A DNA stretch of 5,600 bases, taken from the NCBI GenBank assembly GCA_946886325.1, contig CAMPIK010000196.1, positions 1 to 5,600 on the forward strand, read 5' to 3'. This DNA comes from an uncultured Shinella sp. GTDB taxonomy: Bacteria; Pseudomonadota; Alphaproteobacteria; Rhizobiales; Rhizobiaceae. A program made the position numbers and the translations under genes. The notes under the pieces were generated by a model. That model saw only the letters and a list, made by a program, of their open reading frames with translations, made no database searches and had not been told where the DNA came from. Of this stretch, positions 1-5,600 are shown piece by piece; positions within the stretch are counted from its first letter, which is position 1; every line of letters begins with the position of its first letter.

Positions 1-1
1 C

Positions 2-226
2 GAGAAGAAGCTCTATCCGAACATCGACTTCTATTCGGGCATCACGCTGAAGGCGCTCGGCTTCCCCACCACGATGTTCACGGTGCTCTTCGCGCTTGCT
101 CGAACGGTCGGCTGGATCGCCCAGTGGAACGAGATGATCGAGGATCCGGAACAGCGCATCGGCCGCCCGCGCCAGCTCTATGTCGGCGAGCCGAAGCGCG
201 ACTACATCCCCGTTTCCAAGCGCTGA
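2..226 (+). CDS. gltA: Citrate synthase (type II, GltA), C-terminal 74 residues; 5' end outside window
   Basis: Citrate synthase condenses acetyl-CoA and oxaloacetate to citrate, the entry step of the TCA cycle, in the cytoplasm. Only the C-terminal part is visible; the reading frame is open from base 2 and ends in TGA at 224-226. The fragment has the family's NIDFYSG motif, whose Asp (fragment residue 9) matches catalytic Asp362 of E. coli GltA. The ALARTVGW motif carries Arg34, matching Arg387. The GRPRQLY motif carries Arg55, matching Arg407. Spacing to E. coli is the same between the first two and one residue longer before the third (alignment from memory). The end VSKR is the usual length for the family. 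The gene converges on lpxB, with 47 bp between stop codons, and ends in a strong hairpin terminator. Identification is very secure; nothing can be said about its promoter or start. Confidence 0.97.
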   Translation, partial: EKKLYPNIDFYSGITLKALGFPTTMFTVLFALARTVGWIAQWNEMIEDPEQRIGRPRQLYVGEPKRDYIPVSKR

Positions 227-240
227 TTTCGAAGCGCTTG
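217..240 (+). other. Inverted repeat (8-bp stem) across the gltA stop codon
   Basis: CAAGCGCT (217-224) is the exact reverse complement of AGCGCTTG (233-240), leaving an 8-nt loop. The first T of the gltA TGA stop is the last base of the left arm. It lies 24 bp upstream of the main terminator hairpin, so the gltA mRNA end could carry two stem-loops in a row. No T-run follows, so it is not a terminator by itself. The repeat is seen directly; any role, such as mRNA 3'-end protection, is inference, and a short GC-rich repeat could arise by chance. Confidence 0.4.
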
Positions 241-264
241 AACCGACGTTCCGTCAGAAACAGC

Positions 265-299
265 AAGGCCCGGTCAGTTCTGACCGGGCCTTTGTCTTT
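265..299 (+). terminator. Rho-independent terminator of gltA, overlapping the 3' end of lpxB
   Basis: AAGGCCCGGTCAG (265-277) pairs perfectly with CTGACCGGGCCTT (280-292). Because a 2-nt loop is too tight, the practical structure is a 12-bp GC-rich stem with a 4-nt loop. On the + strand it is followed by the T-rich TTTGTCTTT (291-299), which fits termination of gltA transcription. On the minus strand the bases after the stem are less T-rich (TTGCTGTTTCTG), so it may stop lpxB transcription less efficiently. The stem also encodes the last residues of LpxB, and the lpxB TGA (276-274) lies near its tip. The hairpin is seen directly; activity in either direction is inferred. Confidence 0.85.
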
Positions 300-1455
300 C
301 GGCGATGGCGAGCACGATCCCGGCCGCCGTTTCGCCTGCCGATCGTTCCGTCTGCATGCGCTGCCAGACGGTCTCGTAGCCATCGAGCATGAGCTGCCGT
401 TCCGGCGTATCCGCCATGAGGCGTTCGAGCTTGCGCGCGATGAGGCCGGGGCGGATCATCTCGTTGATATATTCCGGCACGACGGGATAGTCGGCGATGA
501 GGTTCGGCAGGGCCGCGGTCCAGATCTTGATGCGATGCGCCATCAGCCTGACGATCCAGTCCGCCACATAGCAGGAAAGCGTCGGCACGCCGGCCAGACC
601 CAGTTCGAGGATCACCGTGCCGGAGGCAGCGAGTGCTGCATCCGCTTGGCCGAATGCCCGCCATTTGTCCGTTTCGCTCGTCGTGATCTCCGGCGTGATG
701 GCCCAATGCGCCGTGATCTCGCGCACCAGCTTTTCGCGCCGCGGCGGCGTCGGCAACAGGAGACGGAGGCCGGGGCAACGCGGCGCCAGCTCGGCGACCG
801 TCGCCTCGAACAGCGGCAGGAGACGCGCGATCTCGCCGCTGCGAGACCCCGGCAGTAGGAGAAGGGTCGCAGGTCCCGAGTCTTTGCCGGACGAGCGTTC
901 CGACCGCTGCCGGCGAACGGCAGCAATCTCGGGGGCACTCGCAAGCCGATGGCCGACATAGGTCGTCTCCGGTCCCCCGAGGCGGCGCATGACATCCGGC
1001 TCGAAAGGCAGGATGGCGAGCACGTGATCGACATAGGCGCGCATGCGCGGCGCCCTCTCCTCTTTCCACGCCCAGACGCTCGGGCAGACGTAGTCGACGA
1101 TCGGAAGGTCCGGCAGGTGCCGGCGGACGATGCGCGCGACGCGGTGCGTGAAATCCGGGCTGTCGATGATGACCAGCACGTCCGGCCGCGCCGCGACGAT
1201 CGCGCGCGCCGTCTGGCGGATGCGCCAGAGCAGAAGCGGGACTTTCGGCAGAACCTGCGTAAAACCCATGATCGACAGTTCGGAGAAGTCGAAGAGCGAC
1301 TTCAGGCCCTCCGCCTGCAGGGCCTCGCCACCGACACCCACCAGGTCCACATCGCCCTTGAACTGCCGCCGGATGGCTGCGACCAGATCGCCGCCGAGCA
1401 GGTCACCGGAAACCTCGCCGGCAATGACCGCCAGCTTCAGCGGTGAGGCGTTCAC
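274..1455 (-). CDS. lpxB: Lipid-A-disaccharide synthase LpxB
   Basis: LpxB (glycosyltransferase family 19) joins UDP-2,3-diacylglucosamine to lipid X, giving the beta-1,6-linked lipid A disaccharide 1-phosphate and UDP, at the inner face of the inner membrane. The 393-residue product is near the usual family length (E. coli 382). It opens with KLAVIAGEVSGDLLGG (residues 7-22). IDSPDF at 97-102 holds the conserved Asp98 needed for activity in E. coli. DYVCPSVWAWKEER (121-134), LLPGSRSGEI (200-209) and the donor-side region AASGTVILELGLAGVPT (276-292) follow. The start is GTG (1455-1453), with GGAG 8 nt upstream. This GTG overlaps the lpxI stop as GTGA, a 4-nt overlap that suggests translational coupling. 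It is the last gene of the lpx cluster, and its final codons and TGA lie inside the gltA terminator hairpin. Identification is secure; the GTG start is well supported. Confidence 0.96.
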   Translation of the reverse strand: MNASPLKLAVIAGEVSGDLLGGDLVAAIRRQFKGDVDLVGVGGEALQAEGLKSLFDFSELSIMGFTQVLPKVPLLLWRIRQTARAIVAARPDVLVIIDSPDFTHRVARIVRRHLPDLPIVDYVCPSVWAWKEERAPRMRAYVDHVLAILPFEPDVMRRLGGPETTYVGHRLASAPEIAAVRRQRSERSSGKDSGPATLLLLPGSRSGEIARLLPLFEATVAELAPRCPGLRLLLPTPPRREKLVREITAHWAITPEITTSETDKWRAFGQADAALAASGTVILELGLAGVPTLSCYVADWIVRLMAHRIKIWTAALPNLIADYPVVPEYINEMIRPGLIARKLERLMADTPERQLMLDGYETVWQRMQTERSAGETAAGIVLAIAERQRPGQN

Positions 1456-2330
1456 GGCCTCGTCTCCATGCCGCCCGGCACGATGCCGGTGACGAAAAGG
1501 CCGGCGCGATCGGCGGCCGCGACAAGCGCCGGTCGTTCCAGAACGAGCGAGCGCCCGGCCTCGACGGCGATGCCCGCAAGCCCCGCCTCCAGCGCCTTTT
1601 CCAGCGTGCCGAGGCCAACGGAGGGCAGGTCGGCGCGCATGTCCTGGCGGGGTTTGCAGAGCTTGACGAGAACACCCTTGCGGTGCGCCGAAATGCGCCC
1701 CGACCGGCGAAGGTCGGCGACGCGCTCCAGCATGCCATCGGTGCCCTCCGCCCCTTCGAGCGCGATGACGCGTCCGCCAAGGGCCACGGCGCCCTGCCCG
1801 ACGTCGAGATCGCCGAGTGCCAGCGCCGCCTTCGCTGCGGCAAGGATATCCCGTTCATCGGCATCGCCCGGCCGCACCTCACCGATCGGCCCCAAATCCG
1901 CCAGCAGATCGGGCACGATCTCCTGCGCGCCGACGATGCGCACGCCATTCGCCTCGATCAGGCCGATCACCATCTTGAGCACCGCGTCGTCGCCGCCGGC
2001 GATCAGCGTGCGGACGACCATCGGCAGACGGGCAAGCGTGCGCAGCGTCGGGCGGATCTCGCGCCATTCGGGCCGCCGGCGCACGAAGCCCGACAGCACG
2101 GCGCGGCCGATGCCGTACTTTCGGAAGGATGCCGCAAGGCCCGCATAGTCGCCGACGCCGACCGACAGGTGGTCGAAGCCGGACCAGTCCTGGTCGGCCT
2201 CGTTTGCAAGCGCGAGGATGAAGGGGTTTTCGCCATGCGACCGCGCCGTCTCGGCGACGTTCAGCGGCAGCAGGCCGCCACCGGCGATGATGGCCAGCCG
2301 ATCCGTGCTGCCCGGCCGGCGCTCGTCCAT
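1452..2330 (-). CDS. lpxI: UDP-2,3-diacylglucosamine pyrophosphatase LpxI (DUF1009 family)
   Basis: LpxI hydrolyses UDP-2,3-diacylglucosamine to lipid X and UMP, the step before LpxB. It replaces the unrelated LpxH in alphaproteobacteria and attacks the alpha rather than the beta phosphate (established for Caulobacter LpxI). The 292-residue product fits the family. It has an N-terminal IAGGGLLP motif (residues 15-22), GGDDAVLKMVIGLIEANG (112-129), DVGQGAVALGG (176-186), LEGAEGTDGMLER (191-203) and the C-terminal KPRQDMRADLPSVG (226-239). Asp234 there is 58 residues from the C-terminus and probably matches catalytic Asp225 of the Caulobacter enzyme. I chose ATG 2330-2328 because AAGGG lies 8 nt upstream and it sits 4 bp after the lpxA stop. 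The frame stays open to 2453, but that extension lies within lpxA and lacks homology-like features. The 3' end overlaps lpxB by 4 nt. The place between lpxA and lpxB matches its pathway step. Confidence 0.94.
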   Translation of the reverse strand: MDERRPGSTDRLAIIAGGGLLPLNVAETARSHGENPFILALANEADQDWSGFDHLSVGVGDYAGLAASFRKYGIGRAVLSGFVRRRPEWREIRPTLRTLARLPMVVRTLIAGGDDAVLKMVIGLIEANGVRIVGAQEIVPDLLADLGPIGEVRPGDADERDILAAAKAALALGDLDVGQGAVALGGRVIALEGAEGTDGMLERVADLRRSGRISAHRKGVLVKLCKPRQDMRADLPSVGLGTLEKALEAGLAGIAVEAGRSLVLERPALVAAADRAGLFVTGIVPGGMETRP

Positions 2331-2334
2331 TGGC

Positions 2335-3147
2335 CTAGCCCTTGTTGCCCCGATTGGGGGAAGAAAGGGCGCGATCGCTCTCGGCCGCAATGAAATCGAG
2401 GATATGCATGGCGGGCGCGCAATCGGCATAGTCGTCGCGGATCGCCGCCGCATTGGCGCGGATCGAATTCTCGCCCTCGAAAATCTGCTTGAAGGCGCGG
2501 CGAACCGTGTGGATGGTCGGCTTGTCCATCCCGGTGCGCGTCATGCCGACGACGTTCAGCCCGCCCAGAATGCCCGGATTGCCGTTCAGCATGCCGTAGG
2601 GGATGACGTCATAGGCGACGGCCGACAGGCCGCCGATGAAGGCCTGGCGGCCGATGCGGGTAAACTGGTGCACGGCGCAGCCGCCGCCGAGGATCGCCCG
2701 GTCCTCGACCTTCACATGGCCCGCCAGCATGACATTGTTGGACATGATGACGTGATTGGCGACATGGCAATCATGCGCGATATGGCTGTAGGCGAGGAAG
2801 AGGTTGTTGTCGCCGACCGTCGTCGCGCCGCCGCCGTCGACCGTGCCGGTGTTCATCGTCACGCCTTCGCGGATGACGTTCATCGCGCCGATCGTCAGCG
2901 TGGTTTCCTCGCCGCCGTGATGCACGCTCTGCGGATCGCCGCCGATGACGGCCGATGGAAAAATCCGCGTGCCGCGGCCGACCGTCGTGCGGCCCGTCAC
3001 GACGACATGGGTCAGCAGTTCGACATCATCGCCCAGGACGACCTTCGGACCGACATGGCAGAACGGCCCGACCGTGACGTTCTCCCCGATCACGGCGCCG
3101 TCTTCGACGACGGCCAGCGGGTGGATCCTGGCACTTGCAGATATCAT
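2335..3147 (-). CDS. lpxA: Acyl-[ACP]--UDP-N-acetylglucosamine O-acyltransferase LpxA
   Basis: LpxA moves a 3-hydroxyacyl chain from ACP to the 3-OH of UDP-GlcNAc, the first step of lipid A synthesis, as a cytoplasmic homotrimer. The 270-residue protein (E. coli 262) has left-handed beta-helix hexapeptide repeats over about residues 1-190, then a helical C-terminal part (about 210-260). Residue numbers match E. coli without shift: His122 and catalytic His125 in SHIAHDC, His144 in AGHV, His160 in VHQF and Arg204 in GMTR. Gly173 in FIGGLS is the residue that in E. coli allows a C14 acyl chain (Pseudomonas has Met there and uses C10), so a long 3-hydroxyacyl donor is inferred. ATG at 3147-3145 is 2 bp after the fabZ stop; the nearest AAGGA is 12 nt upstream, rather far, so coupling to fabZ translation may matter. 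The TAG stop is 4 bp before lpxI. Confidence 0.97.
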   Translation of the reverse strand: MISASARIHPLAVVEDGAVIGENVTVGPFCHVGPKVVLGDDVELLTHVVVTGRTTVGRGTRIFPSAVIGGDPQSVHHGGEETTLTIGAMNVIREGVTMNTGTVDGGGATTVGDNNLFLAYSHIAHDCHVANHVIMSNNVMLAGHVKVEDRAILGGGCAVHQFTRIGRQAFIGGLSAVAYDVIPYGMLNGNPGILGGLNVVGMTRTGMDKPTIHTVRRAFKQIFEGENSIRANAAAIRDDYADCAPAMHILDFIAAESDRALSSPNRGNKG

Positions 3148-3149
3148 TC

Positions 3150-3617
3150 TCAGGCATCTTCCTTCTTGACGATCATCGCGCCGATATCAGCTTCGGCGAC
3201 CAGATGCCCATCAACTTTTGCGTCACAATGAAACTTCCAGATATTGCCGCGCTGCTTCTGCTTGACGACATGGAACTCGACCCGGTCGCCCGGCACCACC
3301 GGCTTGCGGAAGCGCGCATTGTCGATCGTCATGAAATAGACGAGGTCCGAACCGGAGCCGGACTTGCGGGCGCAGATGGCGCCGGCCGTCTGCGCCATGC
3401 CCTCGACCAGAAGCACGCCGGGCATGATCGGGTGGTCGGGAAAATGGCCCGTGAACTGCGGCTCGTTCACCGTGACGTTCTTGATGCCGATCGCCGAATT
3501 GTCGCCGTCGATCTCGATGATCTTGTCGACCATGAGGAAGGGATAGCGATGCGGCAGAAGCGTCAGGATCTCGCGGAGGTCGGCCACCCCCATCACGGCT
3601 TTCGTTTCTTCAGTCAT
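3150..3617 (-). CDS. fabZ: 3-hydroxyacyl-[ACP] dehydratase FabZ
   Basis: FabZ dehydrates (3R)-hydroxyacyl-ACP to trans-2-enoyl-ACP in type II fatty acid synthesis. It thus competes with LpxA and LpxD for 3-hydroxyacyl-ACP and helps set the balance between phospholipid and lipid A. The 155-residue product has the single hot-dog fold of the family: [12 protein letters not shown] (residues 20-31), then [20 protein letters not shown] (57-76). This contains the catalytic pair His58 and Glu72 (E. coli His54 and Glu68, the same 14-residue spacing). [17 protein letters not shown] (95-111) follows. The start ATG 3617-3615 lies inside the lpxD end, overlapping it by 8 nt (ATGACTGA). A run of six G, 5 nt upstream, serves as a likely ribosome binding site. 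The frame runs further upstream inside lpxD to 3749, but that part has no family features. Length and motifs favour the chosen start. Confidence 0.96.
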   Translation of the reverse strand: MTEETKAVMGVADLREILTLLPHRYPFLMVDKIIEIDGDNSAIGIKNVTVNEPQFTGHFPDHPIMPGVLLVEGMAQTAGAICARKSGSGSDLVYFMTIDNARFRKPVVPGDRVEFHVVKQKQRGNIWKFHCDAKVDGHLVAEADIGAMIVKKEDA

Positions 3618-4677
3618 TCTTGCCCCCCGGCTTCTTGCCCCTGCTCTCAGAACGTTTTGCCATTTCCGCGACGTCCCGCAGGAAATCCCGCATCGGACGG
3701 GCCGGAATGCCGCCATAGCGCTCGCCGGCCGGAACATCGGCGACGACACCGCTCATGGCCGCGATCTGAACACCGTCGCCGATCGTGATATGGCCGTTGA
3801 CGCCGGATGCGCCACCGATCATGACGCCGTCGCCGATGCGGGTGCTGCCGGCAATGCCGACGCCCGCGACGATGCCGCAGTGGCGCCCGATGCGGACGTT
3901 GTGGCCGATCTGCACCTGGTTGTCGATCTTGGTGCCCTCGCCGATCACGGTATCGTCCATCGTGCCGCGGTCGACCGTCGTGTTGGCGCCGATCTCGACG
4001 CGGTCCTGGATGATGACGCGGCCGATCTGCACGATCTTGATCATGCCGCCCTTCGGCCCCGGCCCGTAGCCAAAACCGTCCTGGCCGATGCGCGCGCCCG
4101 GATGCAGGATCACCTCGTTGCCGATGAGGGCATTCTGGACACTGGCACCGGCGGCAATCGTGCAATCGCGGCCGATGCGCACTCCGGCCCCGATTACGAC
4201 GCCCGGCCCGATCCGGGTCCCCTCGCCGATCTCTGCATTGGCCCCGATGACCGCCATCGGCTCGATCTCGACCCCGGCCTCAAGCCGCGCCATCGGATCA
4301 ACGAAGGCGGCGGGTGAAACGCCGCCGGCCGCCGACGTGGTTGCGCCGGGCCGCATCGCGATCGGATGCAGGATCTCGCCGGCAAGTGCAAAGGCCGTAT
4401 GCGCCCGCGGCGTCAGCAGGACGGCGATATGGTCCGGTATGATAGCGGCGAGCTCACTGTCGCACAGGATCGCCGATCCCTCGCATGTCGCGAGTTCGCC
4501 CTTGCCCTTGCGGGAGAGCAGGTAGCAGAGATCGCCCTGCTTTGCGCGGTAGACGGGAGAAACGGAACGGATGACGCGATCGGCATGGGCGGAATCGCGA
4601 AGGTCCGCCCCAAGCTGCACTGCCAGGTCTCCCAGGCGTATGCCGTCATGGGGCGGAAAGAACCAGTTATGCTCCAT
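3610..4677 (-). CDS. lpxD: UDP-3-O-acylglucosamine N-acyltransferase LpxD
   Basis: LpxD transfers a second 3-hydroxyacyl chain from ACP to the 2-amino group of UDP-3-O-acylglucosamine, the third step of the lipid A pathway, as a cytoplasmic homotrimer. The 355-residue product (E. coli 341) has the LpxD-type N-terminal domain (about residues 12-100), hexapeptide repeats forming a left-handed beta-helix (about 124-312), and a helical, lysine-rich tail (about 325-355, ending GGKND). His259 in QIGHN and His296 in VNGHI have the same 37-residue spacing as E. coli His239 (catalytic) and His276. FGYGP (202-206) and [10 protein letters not shown] (251-260) are typical of the family. I chose ATG 4677-4675, because GGAG lies 9 nt upstream; a GTG two codons earlier (4683) would be only 3 nt from it. 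The gene follows bamA after 50 bp and overlaps fabZ by 8 nt. Confidence 0.96.
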   Translation of the reverse strand: MEHNWFFPPHDGIRLGDLAVQLGADLRDSAHADRVIRSVSPVYRAKQGDLCYLLSRKGKGELATCEGSAILCDSELAAIIPDHIAVLLTPRAHTAFALAGEILHPIAMRPGATTSAAGGVSPAAFVDPMARLEAGVEIEPMAVIGANAEIGEGTRIGPGVVIGAGVRIGRDCTIAAGASVQNALIGNEVILHPGARIGQDGFGYGPGPKGGMIKIVQIGRVIIQDRVEIGANTTVDRGTMDDTVIGEGTKIDNQVQIGHNVRIGRHCGIVAGVGIAGSTRIGDGVMIGGASGVNGHITIGDGVQIAAMSGVVADVPAGERYGGIPARPMRDFLRDVAEMAKRSESRGKKPGGKND

Positions 4678-4678
4678 C

Positions 4679-4688
4679 AGCACGTGCT
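4679..4688. repeat. 10-bp perfect palindrome AGCACGTGCT just before lpxD
   Basis: AGCACGTGCT equals its own reverse complement. It sits between the lpxD ribosome binding site and its ATG and includes the alternative GTG codon (4683-4681). It could be a site for a dimeric DNA-binding protein or a chance palindrome; its position downstream of any likely promoter and inside the translation start region makes the second more likely. Confidence 0.25.
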
Positions 4689-4690
4689 CC
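4687..4690 (-). promoter_or_regulatory. Ribosome binding site of lpxD (decides the start)
   Basis: On the minus strand GGAG (4690-4687) lies 9 nt before ATG 4677-4675 but only 3 nt before GTG 4683-4681. This spacing supports the ATG as the lpxD start. Its two G and the A are also part of the right arm of the inverted repeat at 4688-4718. Confidence 0.6.
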
Positions 4691-4718
4691 AGAACGGTTC
4701 GTTCGTCGCAGTTCTGGA
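4688..4718 (-). promoter_or_regulatory. Inverted repeat in the bamA-lpxD gap, covering the lpxD ribosome binding site
   Basis: TCCAGAAC (4688-4695) and GTTCTGGA (4711-4718) form a perfect 8-bp inverted repeat with a 15-nt loop. In the minus-strand mRNA the downstream arm contains the GGA of the lpxD GGAG ribosome binding site, so folding would partly hide it. No T-run follows on the minus strand, so it is not a Rho-independent terminator. The repeat is seen directly; translational control of lpxD relative to bamA, or mRNA processing, is inference. The 50-bp gap is the largest inside the cluster. Confidence 0.45.
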
Positions 4719-4727
4719 CTGCTGGGA

Positions 4728-5600
4728 TCAGAATTGCGACGAGATGCCGAACTTGAACCGCTGCGTCTGGTCGAAGTCTTCCTTGATGACCGGGATCGCG
4801 TAGTCGAACCGCAGCGGACCGAAGGGCGAAGCCCAGATCACGCTGGCGCCGACGGATGCGCGCCAGGCCATGTCGGTGCCGCGTGCCCTGTCGCCGCCGA
4901 GCTTGACCTCGTTGCCGTAGAGCGTGCCCGCGTCGGCGAAGAACGCACCGCGGAAGCCGGCGTCACGCGAGACGAAGGGCAGCGGGAACGTGGCTTCGGT
5001 CGAGGCCGTGAAGTAGGTCGTGCCGCCCAGCGTGTCGCCGTTCGTCATGCGCGGACCGATACCGCCGGTCTCGAAACCGCGCAGATCGTTGGCGGAAATA
5101 GTGAACTGGTCGTAGACCTGCAGGTTGCTGCCCGTGCCCCACATGTGACCGGCGCCCACCGAGACGGAGCCGACGACGTCTGCATCCTGCAGCAGCGTGT
5201 GATAATACCGCGCCTTGCCGTAGATCTTGTAGAAGTCGGAATCGCCGCCGAGGCCGGCAAATTCGTGCGTGACGTTGGCAAAAATGCCTTCACGCGGCGT
5301 GATGCGGTCATCCAGCGTGTCGTAGACGACGGAGTGCGAGACCGACGAGCGAACCCACGGGCTGCCAAGCACGACACGACGGTAGGGAACCGACAGGCGG
5401 CCGAGCGAGCTCGAGGAGTAGTCGAACTCGGTGTAGTTGTAGCGCAGCGTCGTCGAGATGTCCTCGGTGATCGGCGCGGTCAGGCGAAGGCTGAAGCCCT
5501 GCGTATCGACCGTGTAGAAATCTTCCGAGTCGTTCTCGCTGCGGAACAGGTCGAAACCGGCCGCAAGACGGTAGCCGAGGAAATAGGGCTCGGTGAAGGA
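4728..5600 (-). CDS. bamA: Outer membrane protein assembly factor BamA, C-terminal 290 residues; start outside window
   Basis: BamA (Omp85 family) is the central beta-barrel of the Bam complex that folds and inserts outer-membrane proteins. The frame is open from 5600 to the TGA at 4730-4728, giving 290 residues of the C-terminal 16-strand barrel; the POTRA domains and signal peptide lie outside the window. Evidence includes alternating aromatic and polar strands from the start ([11 protein letters not shown]) and [12 protein letters not shown] (fragment residues 94-105). The [14 protein letters not shown] segment has LRGF at 173-176, the Omp85 lid-loop (L6) motif. [26 protein letters not shown] and the C-terminal beta-signal [10 protein letters not shown], ending in the Phe typical of outer-membrane barrels, complete the picture. 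A GTG at 5372 is an internal Val codon, not a start. The gene precedes lpxD; no skp lies between them, unlike in enterobacteria. Confidence 0.96.
   Translation of the reverse strand, partial: SFTEPYFLGYRLAAGFDLFRSENDSEDFYTVDTQGFSLRLTAPITEDISTTLRYNYTEFDYSSSSLGRLSVPYRRVVLGSPWVRSSVSHSVVYDTLDDRITPREGIFANVTHEFAGLGGDSDFYKIYGKARYYHTLLQDADVVGSVSVGAGHMWGTGSNLQVYDQFTISANDLRGFETGGIGPRMTNGDTLGGTTYFTASTEATFPLPFVSRDAGFRGAFFADAGTLYGNEVKLGGDRARGTDMAWRASVGASVIWASPFGPLRFDYAIPVIKEDFDQTQRFKFGISSQF

Noticed and set aside
124..858. + strand open frame overlapping the gltA end, the terminator and lpxB antisense
   Set aside because: It runs out of frame through gltA and through the terminator hairpin, and its product resembles no family.
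254..1069. Minus-strand frame of 271 codons inside lpxB in another frame
   Set aside because: The lpxB frame has all family motifs; this one is Arg/Ala-rich noise.
1443..2393. Long + strand open frame (316 codons) antisense to lpxI
   Set aside because: Composition-driven shadow of lpxI; no recognisable motif, and lpxI is certain on the other strand.
2331..2453. N-terminal extension of LpxI by 41 residues
   Set aside because: It lies entirely in the lpxA 3' end, its residues look unlike the family, and ATG 2330 has a good ribosome binding site.
2218..3231. Long + strand open frame (337 codons) antisense to lpxA and part of fabZ
   Set aside because: It lies opposite well-recognised genes, its product is rich in Arg, Asp and Ala without any family motif, and such mirror frames are expected in GC-rich DNA.
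3618..3749. N-terminal extension of FabZ by 44 residues
   Set aside because: It lies inside lpxD, would make FabZ unusually long, and has no FabZ features; ATG 3617 fits the family length.
3770..4260. Repeated GCCGAT-like words suggesting a DNA repeat array
   Set aside because: They encode the hexapeptide (Ile-Gly) repeats of the LpxD beta-helix and have no regular spacer or arm structure of their own; lpxA shows the same to a lesser degree.
5370..5372. GTG as a start of a 214-residue protein
   Set aside because: The BamA barrel continues in frame upstream to the window edge, so this is an internal Val codon.
1..5600. Search for mobile elements, CRISPR, tRNA or rRNA genes
   Set aside because: No transposase or integrase motif, no regular direct repeats and no tRNA-like fold seen; coding sequence fills almost the whole window.

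Overview
The window looks like a piece of core chromosome from an alphaproteobacterium of the order Hyphomicrobiales (Rhizobiales), probably Rhizobiaceae. The reasons are the high GC content with strong G/C preference at third codon positions, the gene order bamA-lpxD-fabZ-lpxA-lpxI-lpxB running head-on into gltA, and the use of LpxI instead of LpxH. The genus cannot be fixed from the sequence alone.

Layout. Positions 2-226 (+) hold the last 74 codons of gltA (citrate synthase). A short convergent gap follows, with two hairpins: one over the gltA stop codon (217-240) and a strong terminator-type one (265-292). Everything from 274 to 5600 is one closely packed minus-strand cluster. In transcription order it is: 3' part of bamA (5600-4728, start outside the window), a 50-bp gap, lpxD (4677-3610), fabZ (3617-3150), lpxA (3147-2335), lpxI (2330-1452) and lpxB (1455-274). 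Junctions from lpxD onward are overlaps of 8 and 4 nt or gaps of 2 and 4 nt, so the genes are very likely co-transcribed and translationally coupled. No gene-free stretch exceeds about 50 bp.

How the genes work together. LpxA adds a 3-hydroxyacyl chain to UDP-GlcNAc, LpxD adds the second chain, LpxI splits the resulting UDP-diacylglucosamine to lipid X, and LpxB joins lipid X to another UDP-diacylglucosamine to give the lipid A disaccharide. FabZ acts on the same 3-hydroxyacyl-ACP pool, sending it towards fatty acid elongation. BamA inserts beta-barrel proteins into the outer membrane that this lipid A builds. The cluster therefore joins the lipid and protein sides of outer-membrane assembly. 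LpxC, LpxK and Kdo transfer are not in the window.

All key catalytic residues checked are present, and I see no mobile element, RNA gene, CRISPR array or sign of transfer. I found no new biological system. The points worth a second look are small: the lpxB stop codon and last codons sit inside the gltA terminator hairpin; an inverted repeat in the bamA-lpxD gap overlaps the lpxD ribosome binding site; and there is a second hairpin at the gltA stop.
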